Assembly (NCBI GenBank): GCA_038147495.1
Contig: JAYQTT010000016.1
Span: 399,763 to 463,762, forward strand
Origin: MED-G116 sp038147495
Lineage (GTDB): Bacteria; Pseudomonadota; Alphaproteobacteria; Puniceispirillales; Puniceispirillaceae
Length of the DNA: 64,000 bases
Direction of reading: 5' to 3'
Under the pieces are notes generated by a model. It had not been told where the DNA came from. It saw nothing but the letters and a program-made list of their open reading frames with translations, and did no database searches. This document shows positions 37,198-45,772 of this stretch, piece by piece; positions within the stretch are counted from its first letter, which is position 1; each line of letters begins with the position of its first letter. The translations under genes and the position numbers were made by a program.

Positions 37198-37311
37198 CCC
37201 AATGTTGCCCAATGTTGCCCAATAATTCAGCAATAATTGTCAGCAATAATTGTCAGCAGAAATTGCCGGTAACTCTAATCCGGTAACTTTAATCTGGTAA
37301 ATTTAATCTGG
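37198..37311. repeat. Three adjoining short tandem repeats in a 326-base gene-free gap
   Basis: CCCAATGTTG is repeated at 37198 and 37208 with a partial third copy. CAGCAATAATTGT follows at 37228 and 37241 with a decayed third copy at 37254. CCGGTAACTCTAAT, CCGGTAACTTTAAT and CTGGTAAATTTAAT follow at 37266, 37280 and 37294. Unit lengths are 10, 13 and 14. The whole gap 37094-37419 otherwise holds only AT-rich sequence and the upstream region of the CoA-transferase gene. Confidence 0.85.
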
Positions 37312-37419
37312 GCGGCCCGTTTTTGGCTGGGTGATGCGTTTTTGGTGAGGCTATGTTATTCGGATATCACAGCCCGAACCTTACTTTTTTAACTTGCCGA
37401 CCTGATTTTGGAGACTGAA

Positions 37420-38649
37420 ATGACAGAACCATCAAACGCCCCGACCCATGCCGGTCAGATTGGCACCAGAACGCCGCCTGCCAGCAGCGCGTTGAAGGAT
37501 TATCTGGTGCTTGATCTTACAAGGGTTCGTTCGGGGCCGACTTGTGTTCGCCAGTTGGCCGACTGGGGCGCGGATGTAATCAAGATCGAAACACCAGCAG
37601 ATGACGCCCAGCTTGGCGGGCCTCGTGATGGGCCAGATTTTCAGAACCTGCATCGCAACAAACGCAGCCTTACGCTAAATCTGAAAAGTGAAGCTGGTAT
37701 GAAAATCTTTCGCCAGCTAGCGGCAAAGGCCGATGTCATTGTTGAGAATTTCCGCCCCGACGTTAAAAACCGGCTCGGCATTGACTATGAAACATTGTCC
37801 AAAACCAACCCGCGTCTAGTTTATGCGTCAATCTCTGGCTTTGGTCAGGACGGGCCTTATAGCGGGCGTCCGGGGTTTGATCAGATCGCGCAGGGTATGG
37901 GCGGCCTGATGTCGATTACCGGTGCGCCGGGCGAAGGGCCGATGCGTGTTGGCATTCCGATTGCCGACCTTTGTGCAGGTCTTTTTGCGGCGCAGGGCAT
38001 CTTTATTGCGCTGCTGGAACGGGCTCATTCGGGGCAGGGGCAATGGGTGCAAACCTCGCTGTTGCAAGCGCAAATGTTCATGCTTGATTTTCAGGCGGCG
38101 CGATATCTTATGGATGGCGACATCGCCAAACAGGCCGGCAATAACCACCCGACCTCAATTCCAACCGGCGTTTTTGTCACCAGTGATGGGTATATGAATA
38201 TTGCCGTTGCTGGTGAATTGATCTGGGAACGGTTTGCGGCCGCGCTTGGACGCGAGGATTGGATCACAAATCCTGATTATGCGACGGGCCCTGACCGGTC
38301 GAAAAATCGTGACGCGCTGAATGCCGCGATCACGGCGATTACCGGCACGAAAACGACGGCTGTGTGGATTGATATCTTGAACGAAGCCGGTGTTCCAGCT
38401 GGTGAAATCAATAATATTGGTCAGGCGTTCGAGAACCCGCAGGTAAAACATCTTGGGCTGGCACAGCCGGTCAAAAGCCATGAGCGCGGTGACACGCATC
38501 TCGTCGGCCAGCCAATTATGATGAGCCGGACCCCAAGCCATCTTGCGGCACCGCCGCCGCTTGCCGGTGGTCATTGCGATGATATTCTATCAACATTGGG
38601 CTATAGTGCGGCCGAAATCGCCGCGCTGCGTGAGGCCAAAACCATATAG
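37420..38649 (+). CDS. Family III CoA-transferase (CaiB/BaiF)
   Basis: A 409-residue CoA-transferase. LVLDLTRVRSGPTCVRQLADWGADVIKIE opens the conserved part as in the other family III genes here. GRPGFDQIAQGMGGLMSITG precedes the catalytic-Asp block GIPIADLCAGLFAAQG. The ATG at 37420 follows GGAGA at 6 bases; a TTG 12 bases earlier lacks one. It precedes an enoyl-CoA hydratase, so the pair may activate and hydrate an unknown acid. Confidence 0.85.
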   Translation: MTEPSNAPTHAGQIGTRTPPASSALKDYLVLDLTRVRSGPTCVRQLADWGADVIKIETPADDAQLGGPRDGPDFQNLHRNKRSLTLNLKSEAGMKIFRQLAAKADVIVENFRPDVKNRLGIDYETLSKTNPRLVYASISGFGQDGPYSGRPGFDQIAQGMGGLMSITGAPGEGPMRVGIPIADLCAGLFAAQGIFIALLERAHSGQGQWVQTSLLQAQMFMLDFQAARYLMDGDIAKQAGNNHPTSIPTGVFVTSDGYMNIAVAGELIWERFAAALGREDWITNPDYATGPDRSKNRDALNAAITAITGTKTTAVWIDILNEAGVPAGEINNIGQAFENPQVKHLGLAQPVKSHERGDTHLVGQPIMMSRTPSHLAAPPPLAGGHCDDILSTLGYSAAEIAALREAKTI

Positions 38650-38741
38650 AGTCCAAAACTCAAGCCGGCATGGTCGCATGACCATCTCGGCAGTGCCAAT
38701 TTAACATGAGGGGCGTGATCAATCAGCCCGTCACCCAAAAA

Positions 38742-38775
38742 GATCAAATACCAGAAACGATCAAATACCAGAAAA
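38742..38775. repeat. 17-base tandem duplication
   Basis: GATCAAATACCAGAAAC at 38742-38758 is repeated with one mismatch at 38759-38775. It lies in the 151-base gap just upstream of the enoyl-CoA hydratase gene. Confidence 0.85.
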
Positions 38776-38800
38776 AATCAGTTAAAGGACAGCCGACGTC

Positions 38801-39586
38801 ATGACAGATAAAATTATCGTAAACCAATCTGGCGCCATCGCCCGTATCATCTTTAACCAGCCGGAAAAGCGGAATGCGGTGTCGCTGGAAATGTGGGAAG
38901 CGGTCGAAGTGGCGCTTGACCGGTTTGCCGCTGACAACGAAGTGCGCGTGCTGATTTTGTCAGGCGCTGGTGGCAAGGCCTTTGTGTCGGGGGCCGATAT
39001 ATCGAAATTTGAAAGCGAGCGCGCAAGTGCTGAGGGGGTTGCCCATTATAACGCCACCACCAAGCGCGTTTATGACAAGGTCGAGGCCTTTCCCAAACCA
39101 ACGATTGCGCAAATTGACGGGTTCTGTGTTGGCGGCGGGGTTGCCTTGGCGGTTTGCTGTGATATTCGCATTTGTGGTCAGGGGTCTAATTTTGCCATTC
39201 CGGCAGCGCGGCTTGGTCTTGGCTATGGATTTTTGGGCATTAACCGGCTGGCCAATCTTGTTGGGCCAGCCTTTGCCAAGGAAATATTTTTCACGGCGCG
39301 CCGCTTTGATGCTGAAGAAGCGCGGATCATGGGACTGGTCAACCGGGTTGCCGAAGATGGCGCGGTTGAGGCGGCCGCAGACGATATGGCAACAATGATT
39401 ACCGCCAATGCGCCTTTGACCGTTGATGCGGTCAAATTCATCGCCAATCAGACCCGCATGGATGAAAGCCAGCGCGATCTGGCCGCGTGTGAGGCAATGG
39501 TGCAGGCCTGTTTCGACAGTGCCGATTATATCGAGGGGCGGCGCGCCTTTATGGAAAAGCGCAAGCCGGTTTGGACAGGCAGCTGA
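38801..39586 (+). CDS. Enoyl-CoA hydratase/isomerase family protein
   Basis: A 261-residue crotonase with GAGGKAFVSGADISKFE near residue 60 and AQIDGFCVGGGVALAVCCD near 105 forming the oxyanion hole. AARLGLGYGFLGINRL occupies the catalytic region, where both glutamates expected in a true hydratase are not obvious, so an isomerase or other crotonase activity is possible. It follows a family III CoA-transferase. A bidirectional terminator lies downstream. Confidence 0.8.
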   Translation: MTDKIIVNQSGAIARIIFNQPEKRNAVSLEMWEAVEVALDRFAADNEVRVLILSGAGGKAFVSGADISKFESERASAEGVAHYNATTKRVYDKVEAFPKPTIAQIDGFCVGGGVALAVCCDIRICGQGSNFAIPAARLGLGYGFLGINRLANLVGPAFAKEIFFTARRFDAEEARIMGLVNRVAEDGAVEAAADDMATMITANAPLTVDAVKFIANQTRMDESQRDLAACEAMVQACFDSADYIEGRRAFMEKRKPVWTGS

Positions 39587-39633
39587 TTATAGAGCCTCAT
39601 GTTTTTCATGATCTGGCGATAATGCAGCATTAG

Positions 39634-39671
39634 AAAACCGTCACGCCCGTTGGTGGGTGCGACGGTTTTTT
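39634..39671. terminator. Bidirectional rho-independent terminator
   Basis: AAAACCGTC (39634-39642) pairs with GACGGTTTT (39661-39669), extended inward by CGCCC with GGGTG. Six Ts follow at 39666-39671 and the leading A-run gives Us on the opposite strand. It lies between the convergent enoyl-CoA hydratase and SDR genes. Confidence 0.85.
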
Positions 39672-39730
39672 AGACTGGATTGGCACCTGATACTGGCACC
39701 CCGATCAGGCGCGTTACTGGTAATTTTGTT

Positions 39731-40480
39731 CTAGAATTGCATGACCACGCCGCCATTAATTTGCAGCATCTGACCATTCACAAAACCGCCATTTTCCGAG
39801 CAGAGATAGGCCACCATACCACCAATATCTTCGGTGCGGCCAAGCCGGCCTGATGGGTTTGCCTTCAGCAATGCCGAAAATTTTGCATCACTCTTAATGT
39901 CGGCGTCGTTAGGCGGAAATGTTCCCGGTGAAATGATGTTGGCGGTAACGCCCTTGGTGCCGAATTCAACGGCGAGTGCCTTGGTCAGCCCCCAGACCGC
40001 GTGTTTGGCAACCGAGACTGCCGAGGCGCCCGGATAACCGCGCTGGGCATTCATGCCGGAAAAGCTGATGATCCGGCCCCAGCCATTGTCGATCATGCCG
40101 GGTAAAATCACGCGTGATAGCCAGATTGCGGCGTTCAGATCGACATCCATGACCTTTTGCCACGCATCGTCACGCATCTCCAGAAATGGTTCGTGCGGGC
40201 GTATTGCTGCATTATTGACCAGCACATCAATCCGGCCAAAATGATCCAGTCCGGCGCTGGCGATTGCTTCGGCTTCGGCTTTAATGCCAACATTCCCCAT
40301 TGCCACCAATGCCTCGACACCATGCGCGCGCACCTCGGCGGCAACCGCTTCGGCCGCCTCTTGATTGCGGCTGCCATTGACGATGATGTTAAAGCCGGCT
40401 AGCGCCAATTGATTGGCGATACCGCGACCAATATTTTGACCAGATCCGGTGATAAGGGCGGTCTTGTTGCCACTGCTCAT
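39731..40480 (-). CDS. Short-chain dehydrogenase/reductase lacking the catalytic tyrosine
   Basis: A 249-residue SDR. ITGSGQNIGRGIANQLALAG is the TGxxxGxG cofactor motif, NNAAIRPHEP the NNAG-like block and IISFSGMNAQRG the serine region. Where YxxxK is expected the protein reads SAVSVAKHAVWG, with Val (GTC) in place of Tyr but the Lys kept. LQINGGVVMQF ends the protein as in FabG-like SDRs. GAGGTAG is 6 bases before the ATG. It may be inactive in the usual reaction or have a changed mechanism. Confidence 0.8.
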   Translation of the reverse strand: MSSGNKTALITGSGQNIGRGIANQLALAGFNIIVNGSRNQEAAEAVAAEVRAHGVEALVAMGNVGIKAEAEAIASAGLDHFGRIDVLVNNAAIRPHEPFLEMRDDAWQKVMDVDLNAAIWLSRVILPGMIDNGWGRIISFSGMNAQRGYPGASAVSVAKHAVWGLTKALAVEFGTKGVTANIISPGTFPPNDADIKSDAKFSALLKANPSGRLGRTEDIGGMVAYLCSENGGFVNGQMLQINGGVVMQF

Positions 40481-40879
40481 TGTCTACCTCTTTGATAAAT
40501 TCATTTTGACGATAACCGCACGTAAATCGGGCCAGAAATCAACTTTGATGGGGCGTGGCGGTCAGATCATGCTGCCACCAAACCTAACCGGCCCCAGATT
40601 AGGCATCTGCCCCTTGAAAGGCCAGCGCAAATTCGGGCATATGGCGGGTTTTCTTGATATTTCCGGACGCGGCTGCGCCGCCGGTCCAGCGTGATCTGGC
40701 AATCGGATAATCTGATCAAAATCCATAGGGAAATCAGCGGTATGATAGCCGACATTCGCTATGGACAAACGCCTGACGCAGTGCAATTCTTGGCGGCCAT
40801 TTTAGGCGTCGTGATGTGTTCTGTGACGGTAAAACAAGCGCGATATTTACATGAAAGTGACCCGTTAGGAGATTATATT

Positions 40880-41341
40880 TTGACGAAAATACGTAAAGTC
40901 GATCCAGTTCAGGTTCGCGATCATATCGAGTCTGTTCTCGAAAGCAGTGAACAGGTCTTTGAAAAATTCTTCCTGTCAAAATTTATCGGGTTGGAGTTTG
41001 ACTATCTCCCAGAAACGGCGGCTGATGCTGACAAGGATCATCTTCGTATCAGCTTTGAGGTCACTGAGATGCTGATGAACCCGCAAGGCTCGCTTCATGG
41101 CGGCATCATCGCGGCGGTGATGGATATTTCGATGGGGCATCTTTTGCACAAAACCGCTGGCATGGGGATCACCATCGAAATGAAAACGCAGTATCTGCGC
41201 CCTGTTTTAACGGGGCGGGCAACCGTCGAGGGGCGGTTTATCAAAAAGGGGCGGTCGCTATCTTTCATGGAAAGCCGCTTATGGGGCAGCGATGGCAAAC
41301 TTGCCGCGATGACAACAGCCACGTGGAAAATGCCCGGCTAG
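40880..41341 (+). CDS. PaaI-family hotdog thioesterase
   Basis: A 153-residue hotdog protein if started at TTG 40880, which has AGGAGA 7 bases before it and gives the usual family length. The frame stays open upstream to 40691 but that part shows no homology I recognise. LMNPQGSLHGGIIAAVMDISMG is the HGG motif of PaaI-type thioesterases, with the active-site Asp/Asn region next to it. KTQYLRPVLTGRATVEGRFIKKGR follows. It would hydrolyse an acyl-CoA. The remaining gap 40481-40879 shows no other gene. Confidence 0.7.
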   Translation: MTKIRKVDPVQVRDHIESVLESSEQVFEKFFLSKFIGLEFDYLPETAADADKDHLRISFEVTEMLMNPQGSLHGGIIAAVMDISMGHLLHKTAGMGITIEMKTQYLRPVLTGRATVEGRFIKKGRSLSFMESRLWGSDGKLAAMTTATWKMPG

Positions 41342-41513
41342 CCCCGATTGCCCAAAATACACCACTGTCATATATCGCCTGATTTGATATGGGTAAAATG
41401 CTATCGGGCGCTTGGTAAAGGCCGGCTGTTCTGGTTAGACTGGGCAGGCCGACCATTTGAAAATATTTGACGTAATATTGAGTTGACATGGTAACGATTT
41501 TATAGGTTCAGCA

Positions 41514-42842
41514 ATGCCCGATTCAGCCCTACTGCCGCATATTCTTGACCTTGCCGAAATGGGGCCTGACCGCCTGCCGCAAGATGCCCGCAAGATGGCA
41601 GAATTATCACTATTCGACTGGATGGTGGTCAGTCTTGCTGGTGCTGATCAGCCGTTGGCGCGCATCATCCGTGATTTTGTTGCGGCCGAAGGTGGGGTTG
41701 CCAAGGCCGCCGTTACCGGCAGTAAATTGCGCGTGCCAGCGCGTGCTGCGGCGCTGGCGAATGGCACGATCTCGCACGCCCTTGATTATGACGACACGCA
41801 TTTTGCCTATATCGGTCATCCGTCTGTGGCAATCTTTCCGGCGGCATTGGCGGCGGCTGAAGAGATGGGGGCATCGGGCGGTGATGTGGTTGACGCATTT
41901 CTGCTTGGCGCCGAGGCAACCTGCCGGATTGGTATGGTTCTTGGGCGTGATCATTATGATGCCGGATTTCATCAGACCGCAACGTCAGGCGCCTTTGGTG
42001 CCACCATCGCCGCGGCGCGGCTTTATCAGCTTGACCGCGATGCGCTGTCGGCGGCACTGGGTCTGGTTAGCACCCGTGCGTCGGGGCTTAAATCACAATT
42101 TGGCACAATGGGTAAACCGTTTAATGCGGGGGCGGCTGCGGCAAACGGGATTGAGGCGGCCAGCCTTGCCAAACGCGGCTTTACCGCCAGCACCGATGCC
42201 TTTGCTGGCGCGCAAAGCTTTCTGGCCGCACATCACGCCGACAATGCTGGCAGTGGCAAAATTGCTGACTGGTCATTTGATAAGTTCTTTTTTGCTAGCG
42301 TCAGTCACAAGTTACACGCCTGCTGCCACGGCACCCATGCGATGATCGAGGCACTGCTTTTGTTGCAGGCCGGTGGCAAGATTGCCGCCGATGATGTTGA
42401 CGAGGTGCGGGTCAATATCACCCCGCGGTGGCAGAATGTCTGTGATATAAAGACACCGCAAACCGGCCTTGAAATTAAATTCAGCTATGTCTTTCTGGCG
42501 GCGATGGTGCTGCAAAATATCAATCTTGCCGCTTATGAAAGCTATCATGATGCGGCCTGCAAGGACACATATCTGATGGCGCTTGCTGAACGGGTCAAGG
42601 TGGTCGGCGATGACAGCATTGCCGATAGTGCGGCGCGTGTTGAGGTGCGGCTGAAAGACGGCAAGACATCTAGCCAGTCGTTTGATCTTTTATCACCAAT
42701 TGATCCAGCGGTTCTGGGGCAGCGGCTGCTGGCCAAGGGCGCGGCGTTAATCGGCACGGCGGCGGCGCATGATTTATGGGCAATGACGAATAATCTTGGC
42801 GGTGTTTCAGCATCGGATCTGGCCAGCAAACTACAACGCTAG
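41514..42842 (+). CDS. MmgE/PrpD family protein
   Basis: A 442-residue protein of the family that includes 2-methylcitrate dehydratase (PrpD), cis-aconitate decarboxylase and iminodisuccinate epimerase. NGTISHALDYDDTHFAYIGHPS carries the conserved active-site residues and QTATSGAFGATIAAARL and GLKSQFGTMGKPFNAGAA are family blocks. It heads a rightward group with a MaoC-like hydratase, a CitE-like lyase and a CoA-transferase. As I recall, the Pseudomonas itaconate cluster also includes such a gene. Its reaction here is not known. Confidence 0.8.
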   Translation: MPDSALLPHILDLAEMGPDRLPQDARKMAELSLFDWMVVSLAGADQPLARIIRDFVAAEGGVAKAAVTGSKLRVPARAAALANGTISHALDYDDTHFAYIGHPSVAIFPAALAAAEEMGASGGDVVDAFLLGAEATCRIGMVLGRDHYDAGFHQTATSGAFGATIAAARLYQLDRDALSAALGLVSTRASGLKSQFGTMGKPFNAGAAAANGIEAASLAKRGFTASTDAFAGAQSFLAAHHADNAGSGKIADWSFDKFFFASVSHKLHACCHGTHAMIEALLLLQAGGKIAADDVDEVRVNITPRWQNVCDIKTPQTGLEIKFSYVFLAAMVLQNINLAAYESYHDAACKDTYLMALAERVKVVGDDSIADSAARVEVRLKDGKTSSQSFDLLSPIDPAVLGQRLLAKGAALIGTAAAHDLWAMTNNLGGVSASDLASKLQR

Positions 42843-42910
42843 CCGGTCATTCTATCTGGTCGATAATTTGGTTTTGGATATATGGCGGGTCAAAGCATAG
42901 GAGCAAATTG

Positions 42911-43723
42911 ATGGATTTTTCCAACTGGATTGGTAACAGCGTAACAAGCAATGATGTGATTACCCCGCGCATGGTTAATCATTTCAAACATACGCTGGGA
43001 GCGCATTGTTTTGCCGGTACCGCGGTGCCGCCCGGGATGCATTGGTGTCTGGCCCCTGACGCGGTTGATCCGGATGCGCTGGGGCCTGACGGCCACCCAA
43101 AACGCGGCGATTTTCTGCCCGAAATCCCCTATGCGCGGCGAATGTGGGCAGGTGGCTGGCTGGAATTTCACGGTGATTTCAGTATTGGTGACCATGTCAG
43201 CAAGCAAAGCCGCATTGACGATATCACCTTTAAATCAGGCAAAAGTGGCAATCTGTGTTTCGTTGCAGTGACGCATGAATTTTCGGTTGATGGTCAGCTG
43301 AAACTGCGCGAACGCCATGATGTCGTTTACCGTGAAGAGGTAACGGCCGCACCGCCGCTGGATCCGATTGCGGATAGTAAGGCCGCACATCGCTGGCAGG
43401 TTGATGCGAATAGTGTGATGCTGTTCCGCTATTCGGCGCTGACTTTCAACGGTCATCGTATTCATTACGACCTGCCTTATTCGATGAATGTCGAGGGGCA
43501 TGGCGGGCTGTTGGTTCATGGCCCTTTGCAGGCAACCCTGATGCTTAACCTTGCCTGCACGGTAAATAGAAAGCTGCCGCAACATATGGCCTATCGCGGG
43601 GTGCGCCCGCTGGTCTGCGGTGATCCTATTATGGTCGATGCCAATCCTGAAGATGCGAAACTGGCGGCCTGTGTTCGCGGCGCTGATGGCAATATAACCA
43701 TGACAGCAACTGTCACCCCCTAG
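42911..43723 (+). CDS. MaoC-like acyl-CoA hydratase, itaconyl-CoA / mesaconyl-C4-CoA hydratase type
   Basis: A 270-residue protein with the FAS1-like dehydratase / HTD2 architecture of two fused hotdog folds. PEIPYARRMWAGGWLEFHGD and the later FRYSALTFNGHRIHYDLPYS are characteristic of mesaconyl-C4-CoA and itaconyl-CoA hydratases; the second block holds the catalytic His. It would hydrate a C5 dienoyl- or enoyl-dicarboxyl-CoA to citramalyl-CoA. ATG at 42911 follows AGGAGC at 6 bases. Neighbouring CitE-like lyase and CoA-transferase support this role. Confidence 0.78.
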   Translation: MDFSNWIGNSVTSNDVITPRMVNHFKHTLGAHCFAGTAVPPGMHWCLAPDAVDPDALGPDGHPKRGDFLPEIPYARRMWAGGWLEFHGDFSIGDHVSKQSRIDDITFKSGKSGNLCFVAVTHEFSVDGQLKLRERHDVVYREEVTAAPPLDPIADSKAAHRWQVDANSVMLFRYSALTFNGHRIHYDLPYSMNVEGHGGLLVHGPLQATLMLNLACTVNRKLPQHMAYRGVRPLVCGDPIMVDANPEDAKLAACVRGADGNITMTATVTP

Positions 43724-43749
43724 ATGCAAATCACTAGAAAGACAAAATT

Positions 43750-44565
43750 ATGACTTCAGCAAAACCTCTATCTGTTCCGCTGTTTGTGCCCGGACATCGC
43801 GCCGCATTACTGTCAAAGGCGGCGGCTAGCGGCGCCGATGCGGTGATCATGGATCTTGAAGATGCGGTGTCTGATGCCGACAAGCCAGCCGCCCATGCGG
43901 CGCTGGGTGACCGGCCTGATTTGCCGGTGCCGCTGGTGGTGCGGTGTAACGGGTTTGACAGCGGCTGGTTTGCAAAGGATATGGAGGCGTTGGTAAAAAA
44001 TCCACCGCAGATGATTATGCTGCCAAAGGCCGAATCTGCGGATCATCTGGATGTGATTGCCAAAACGCTTGGGGCTGATATGCCGATTGTGCCAATCATT
44101 GAAAGCGCGATCGGGCTGGCGGCGGTTGAGGCGATGATGCAACACCCGTCAGTGCTGCAATGCGCATTTGGTCATCTGGATTTCTCGCTTGATATTGGCG
44201 CCGAGCCGCATTGGGAATCGTTATATTATGCGCGTGGCAAGATCGTTGTTGCCTCGCGTCTGGGGCAAAAGGCAGCGCCGCTTGACGGGGTTGCGGTGCG
44301 ATTTGATGATGCCGAAATCGTTGAAAGTGAGGCGCGCCGTGCCCGTGACATGGGCTTTGGTGGCAAGCTGCTGATCCATCCAAAACAGATTGCGCCAGCG
44401 AAATCTGTATTTCGGCCAAGTCAGGATGACTATGAGTGGGCACAGCGCGTGATGGCCGCTGTTGCGACCAGCGCGTCTGCGGTTCAGCTTGATGGGGCGA
44501 TGGTTGATGTGCCGGTGATCAAACGGGCCGAGGCGATTATTCGTGATTTTGAGGCATTGGCCTAA
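43750..44565 (+). CDS. CitE-like lyase, probable citramalyl-CoA lyase
   Basis: A 271-residue HpcH/HpaI-CitE family TIM barrel. LFVPGHRAALLSKAAASGAD, IMDLEDAVSDADK (metal site), MIMLPKAESADHLD and VPIIESAIGL are the ordered family motifs, with a final KLLIHPKQI. Members cleave citryl-CoA, malyl-CoA or citramalyl-CoA. Next to an itaconyl-CoA hydratase-like gene, cleavage of citramalyl-CoA to pyruvate and acetyl-CoA is the best guess. Confidence 0.8.
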   Translation: MTSAKPLSVPLFVPGHRAALLSKAAASGADAVIMDLEDAVSDADKPAAHAALGDRPDLPVPLVVRCNGFDSGWFAKDMEALVKNPPQMIMLPKAESADHLDVIAKTLGADMPIVPIIESAIGLAAVEAMMQHPSVLQCAFGHLDFSLDIGAEPHWESLYYARGKIVVASRLGQKAAPLDGVAVRFDDAEIVESEARRARDMGFGGKLLIHPKQIAPAKSVFRPSQDDYEWAQRVMAAVATSASAVQLDGAMVDVPVIKRAEAIIRDFEALA

Positions 44566-44621
44566 TTTGGTTCGGGTTATTTTACGTTAATTCACGTCGG
44601 CATAAGGGGCAGGAGAGGCAA

Positions 44622-45752
44622 ATGGGGAATCGTGATCTTGAAGGGTTGCTTGTGGTCAGTCTTGAGCAGGCGGTAGCAGCACCATATGCGGCAAGCCGTC
44701 TGGCCGATGCTGGGGCGCGGGTGATCAAGGTCGAGCGCCCTGAAGGCGATTTTGCCCGCAATTATGACGCTGACGCGCATGGTTATAGTTCGTATTTCGT
44801 CTGGTTGAATCGCGGCAAGGAATCGGTTGCACTCGATCTGAAACAGCCCGCCGATTTAAAGATTTTCAAAACCATGCTGACCAAGGCAGATGTGTTTATC
44901 CAGAATTTAATGCCCGGTGCGCTGGACCGTCTTGGGGTTTCCATGGCGGCGTTACGCGCGGCTGATCCGCGGCTGATTACCTGTGATATCAGCGGCTATG
45001 GCGCGTCCGGCCCGTTTGCCCAGATGAAGGCATATGATTTTCTGGTGCAGGCCGAGGTGGGTCTGGCACAGATAACCGGTGCGCCTGAAGAGCCCGGACG
45101 GGTTGGTGTGTCGGTTTGTGATATCGCGGCGGGGATGACGGCGCATGCCGCAATCTTGCAGGCACTGGTGGCGCGCGGGCGTACCGGCGAGGGTCGCGCA
45201 ATTGAGGTTTCGCTGTTTCATGCGCTAGCCGATTGGATGAATGTTCCGTATTTGCAGCATCATTATGGCGGGCGGGAAATCCGCCGTCCGGGCCTGCATC
45301 ATCCGACAATTGCGCCCTATGGTGCCTATCGTTGCGGTGATGAAAAAATGCTGTTGATTTCGATCCAGAATGAGCGCGAATGGGTGCGGCTTTGCAGCGA
45401 TGTCCTTGATCAGCCCGACCTGCCGCAAGATCCGAAATTTGACAGTAATGTGCATCGGGTGCAGAACCGCGCCGCACTCGATGCGATCATGAACGGGGTG
45501 TTCAGCCAATATTCAATCGACAAGATTGCCGATAAATTACAGGCTGCGCAAATTGCCTTTGGCCGGTTAAACGATATGGATGTCTTTGCCCAACACCCGC
45601 AAAACCGGTTTGTTGCGGTGCGTACCTCAGCTGGTGATGTCAAGCTGTTGGCACCGGGCGCAATTCTAAATGGCGCGTTGCCAACGCTTGGTGCGGTGCC
45701 GGATTTGGGCGAGCATAATGATGCTATCCGCGCTGAATTTTCTGGCGATTAA
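44622..45752 (+). CDS. Family III CoA-transferase, probable itaconate/dicarboxylate type
   Basis: A 376-residue CaiB/BaiF protein. VVSLEQAVAAPYAASRLADAGARVIKVE opens the fold, DISGYGASGPFAQMKAYDFLVQAE follows, and the aspartate in GVSVCDIAAGM is the catalytic nucleophile position. It would activate a C5 dicarboxylate with CoA from succinyl-CoA as the first step of the itaconate-like pathway. AGGAGAGG lies before the ATG. It ends 20 bases before the convergent LysR gene. Confidence 0.8.
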   Translation: MGNRDLEGLLVVSLEQAVAAPYAASRLADAGARVIKVERPEGDFARNYDADAHGYSSYFVWLNRGKESVALDLKQPADLKIFKTMLTKADVFIQNLMPGALDRLGVSMAALRAADPRLITCDISGYGASGPFAQMKAYDFLVQAEVGLAQITGAPEEPGRVGVSVCDIAAGMTAHAAILQALVARGRTGEGRAIEVSLFHALADWMNVPYLQHHYGGREIRRPGLHHPTIAPYGAYRCGDEKMLLISIQNEREWVRLCSDVLDQPDLPQDPKFDSNVHRVQNRAALDAIMNGVFSQYSIDKIADKLQAAQIAFGRLNDMDVFAQHPQNRFVAVRTSAGDVKLLAPGAILNGALPTLGAVPDLGEHNDAIRAEFSGD

Positions 45753-45772
45753 GCCGGGCAAATAGGCCCCGT

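Noticed and set aside
37198..37311. CRISPR-like array
   Set aside because: The repeats are adjacent without spacers, have different units of 10-14 bases and no cas genes are near.
41514..42842. Calling the MmgE/PrpD gene cis-aconitate decarboxylase or 2-methylcitrate dehydratase
   Set aside because: Only family-level motifs are visible; no prpB/prpC or other specific context separates these activities.
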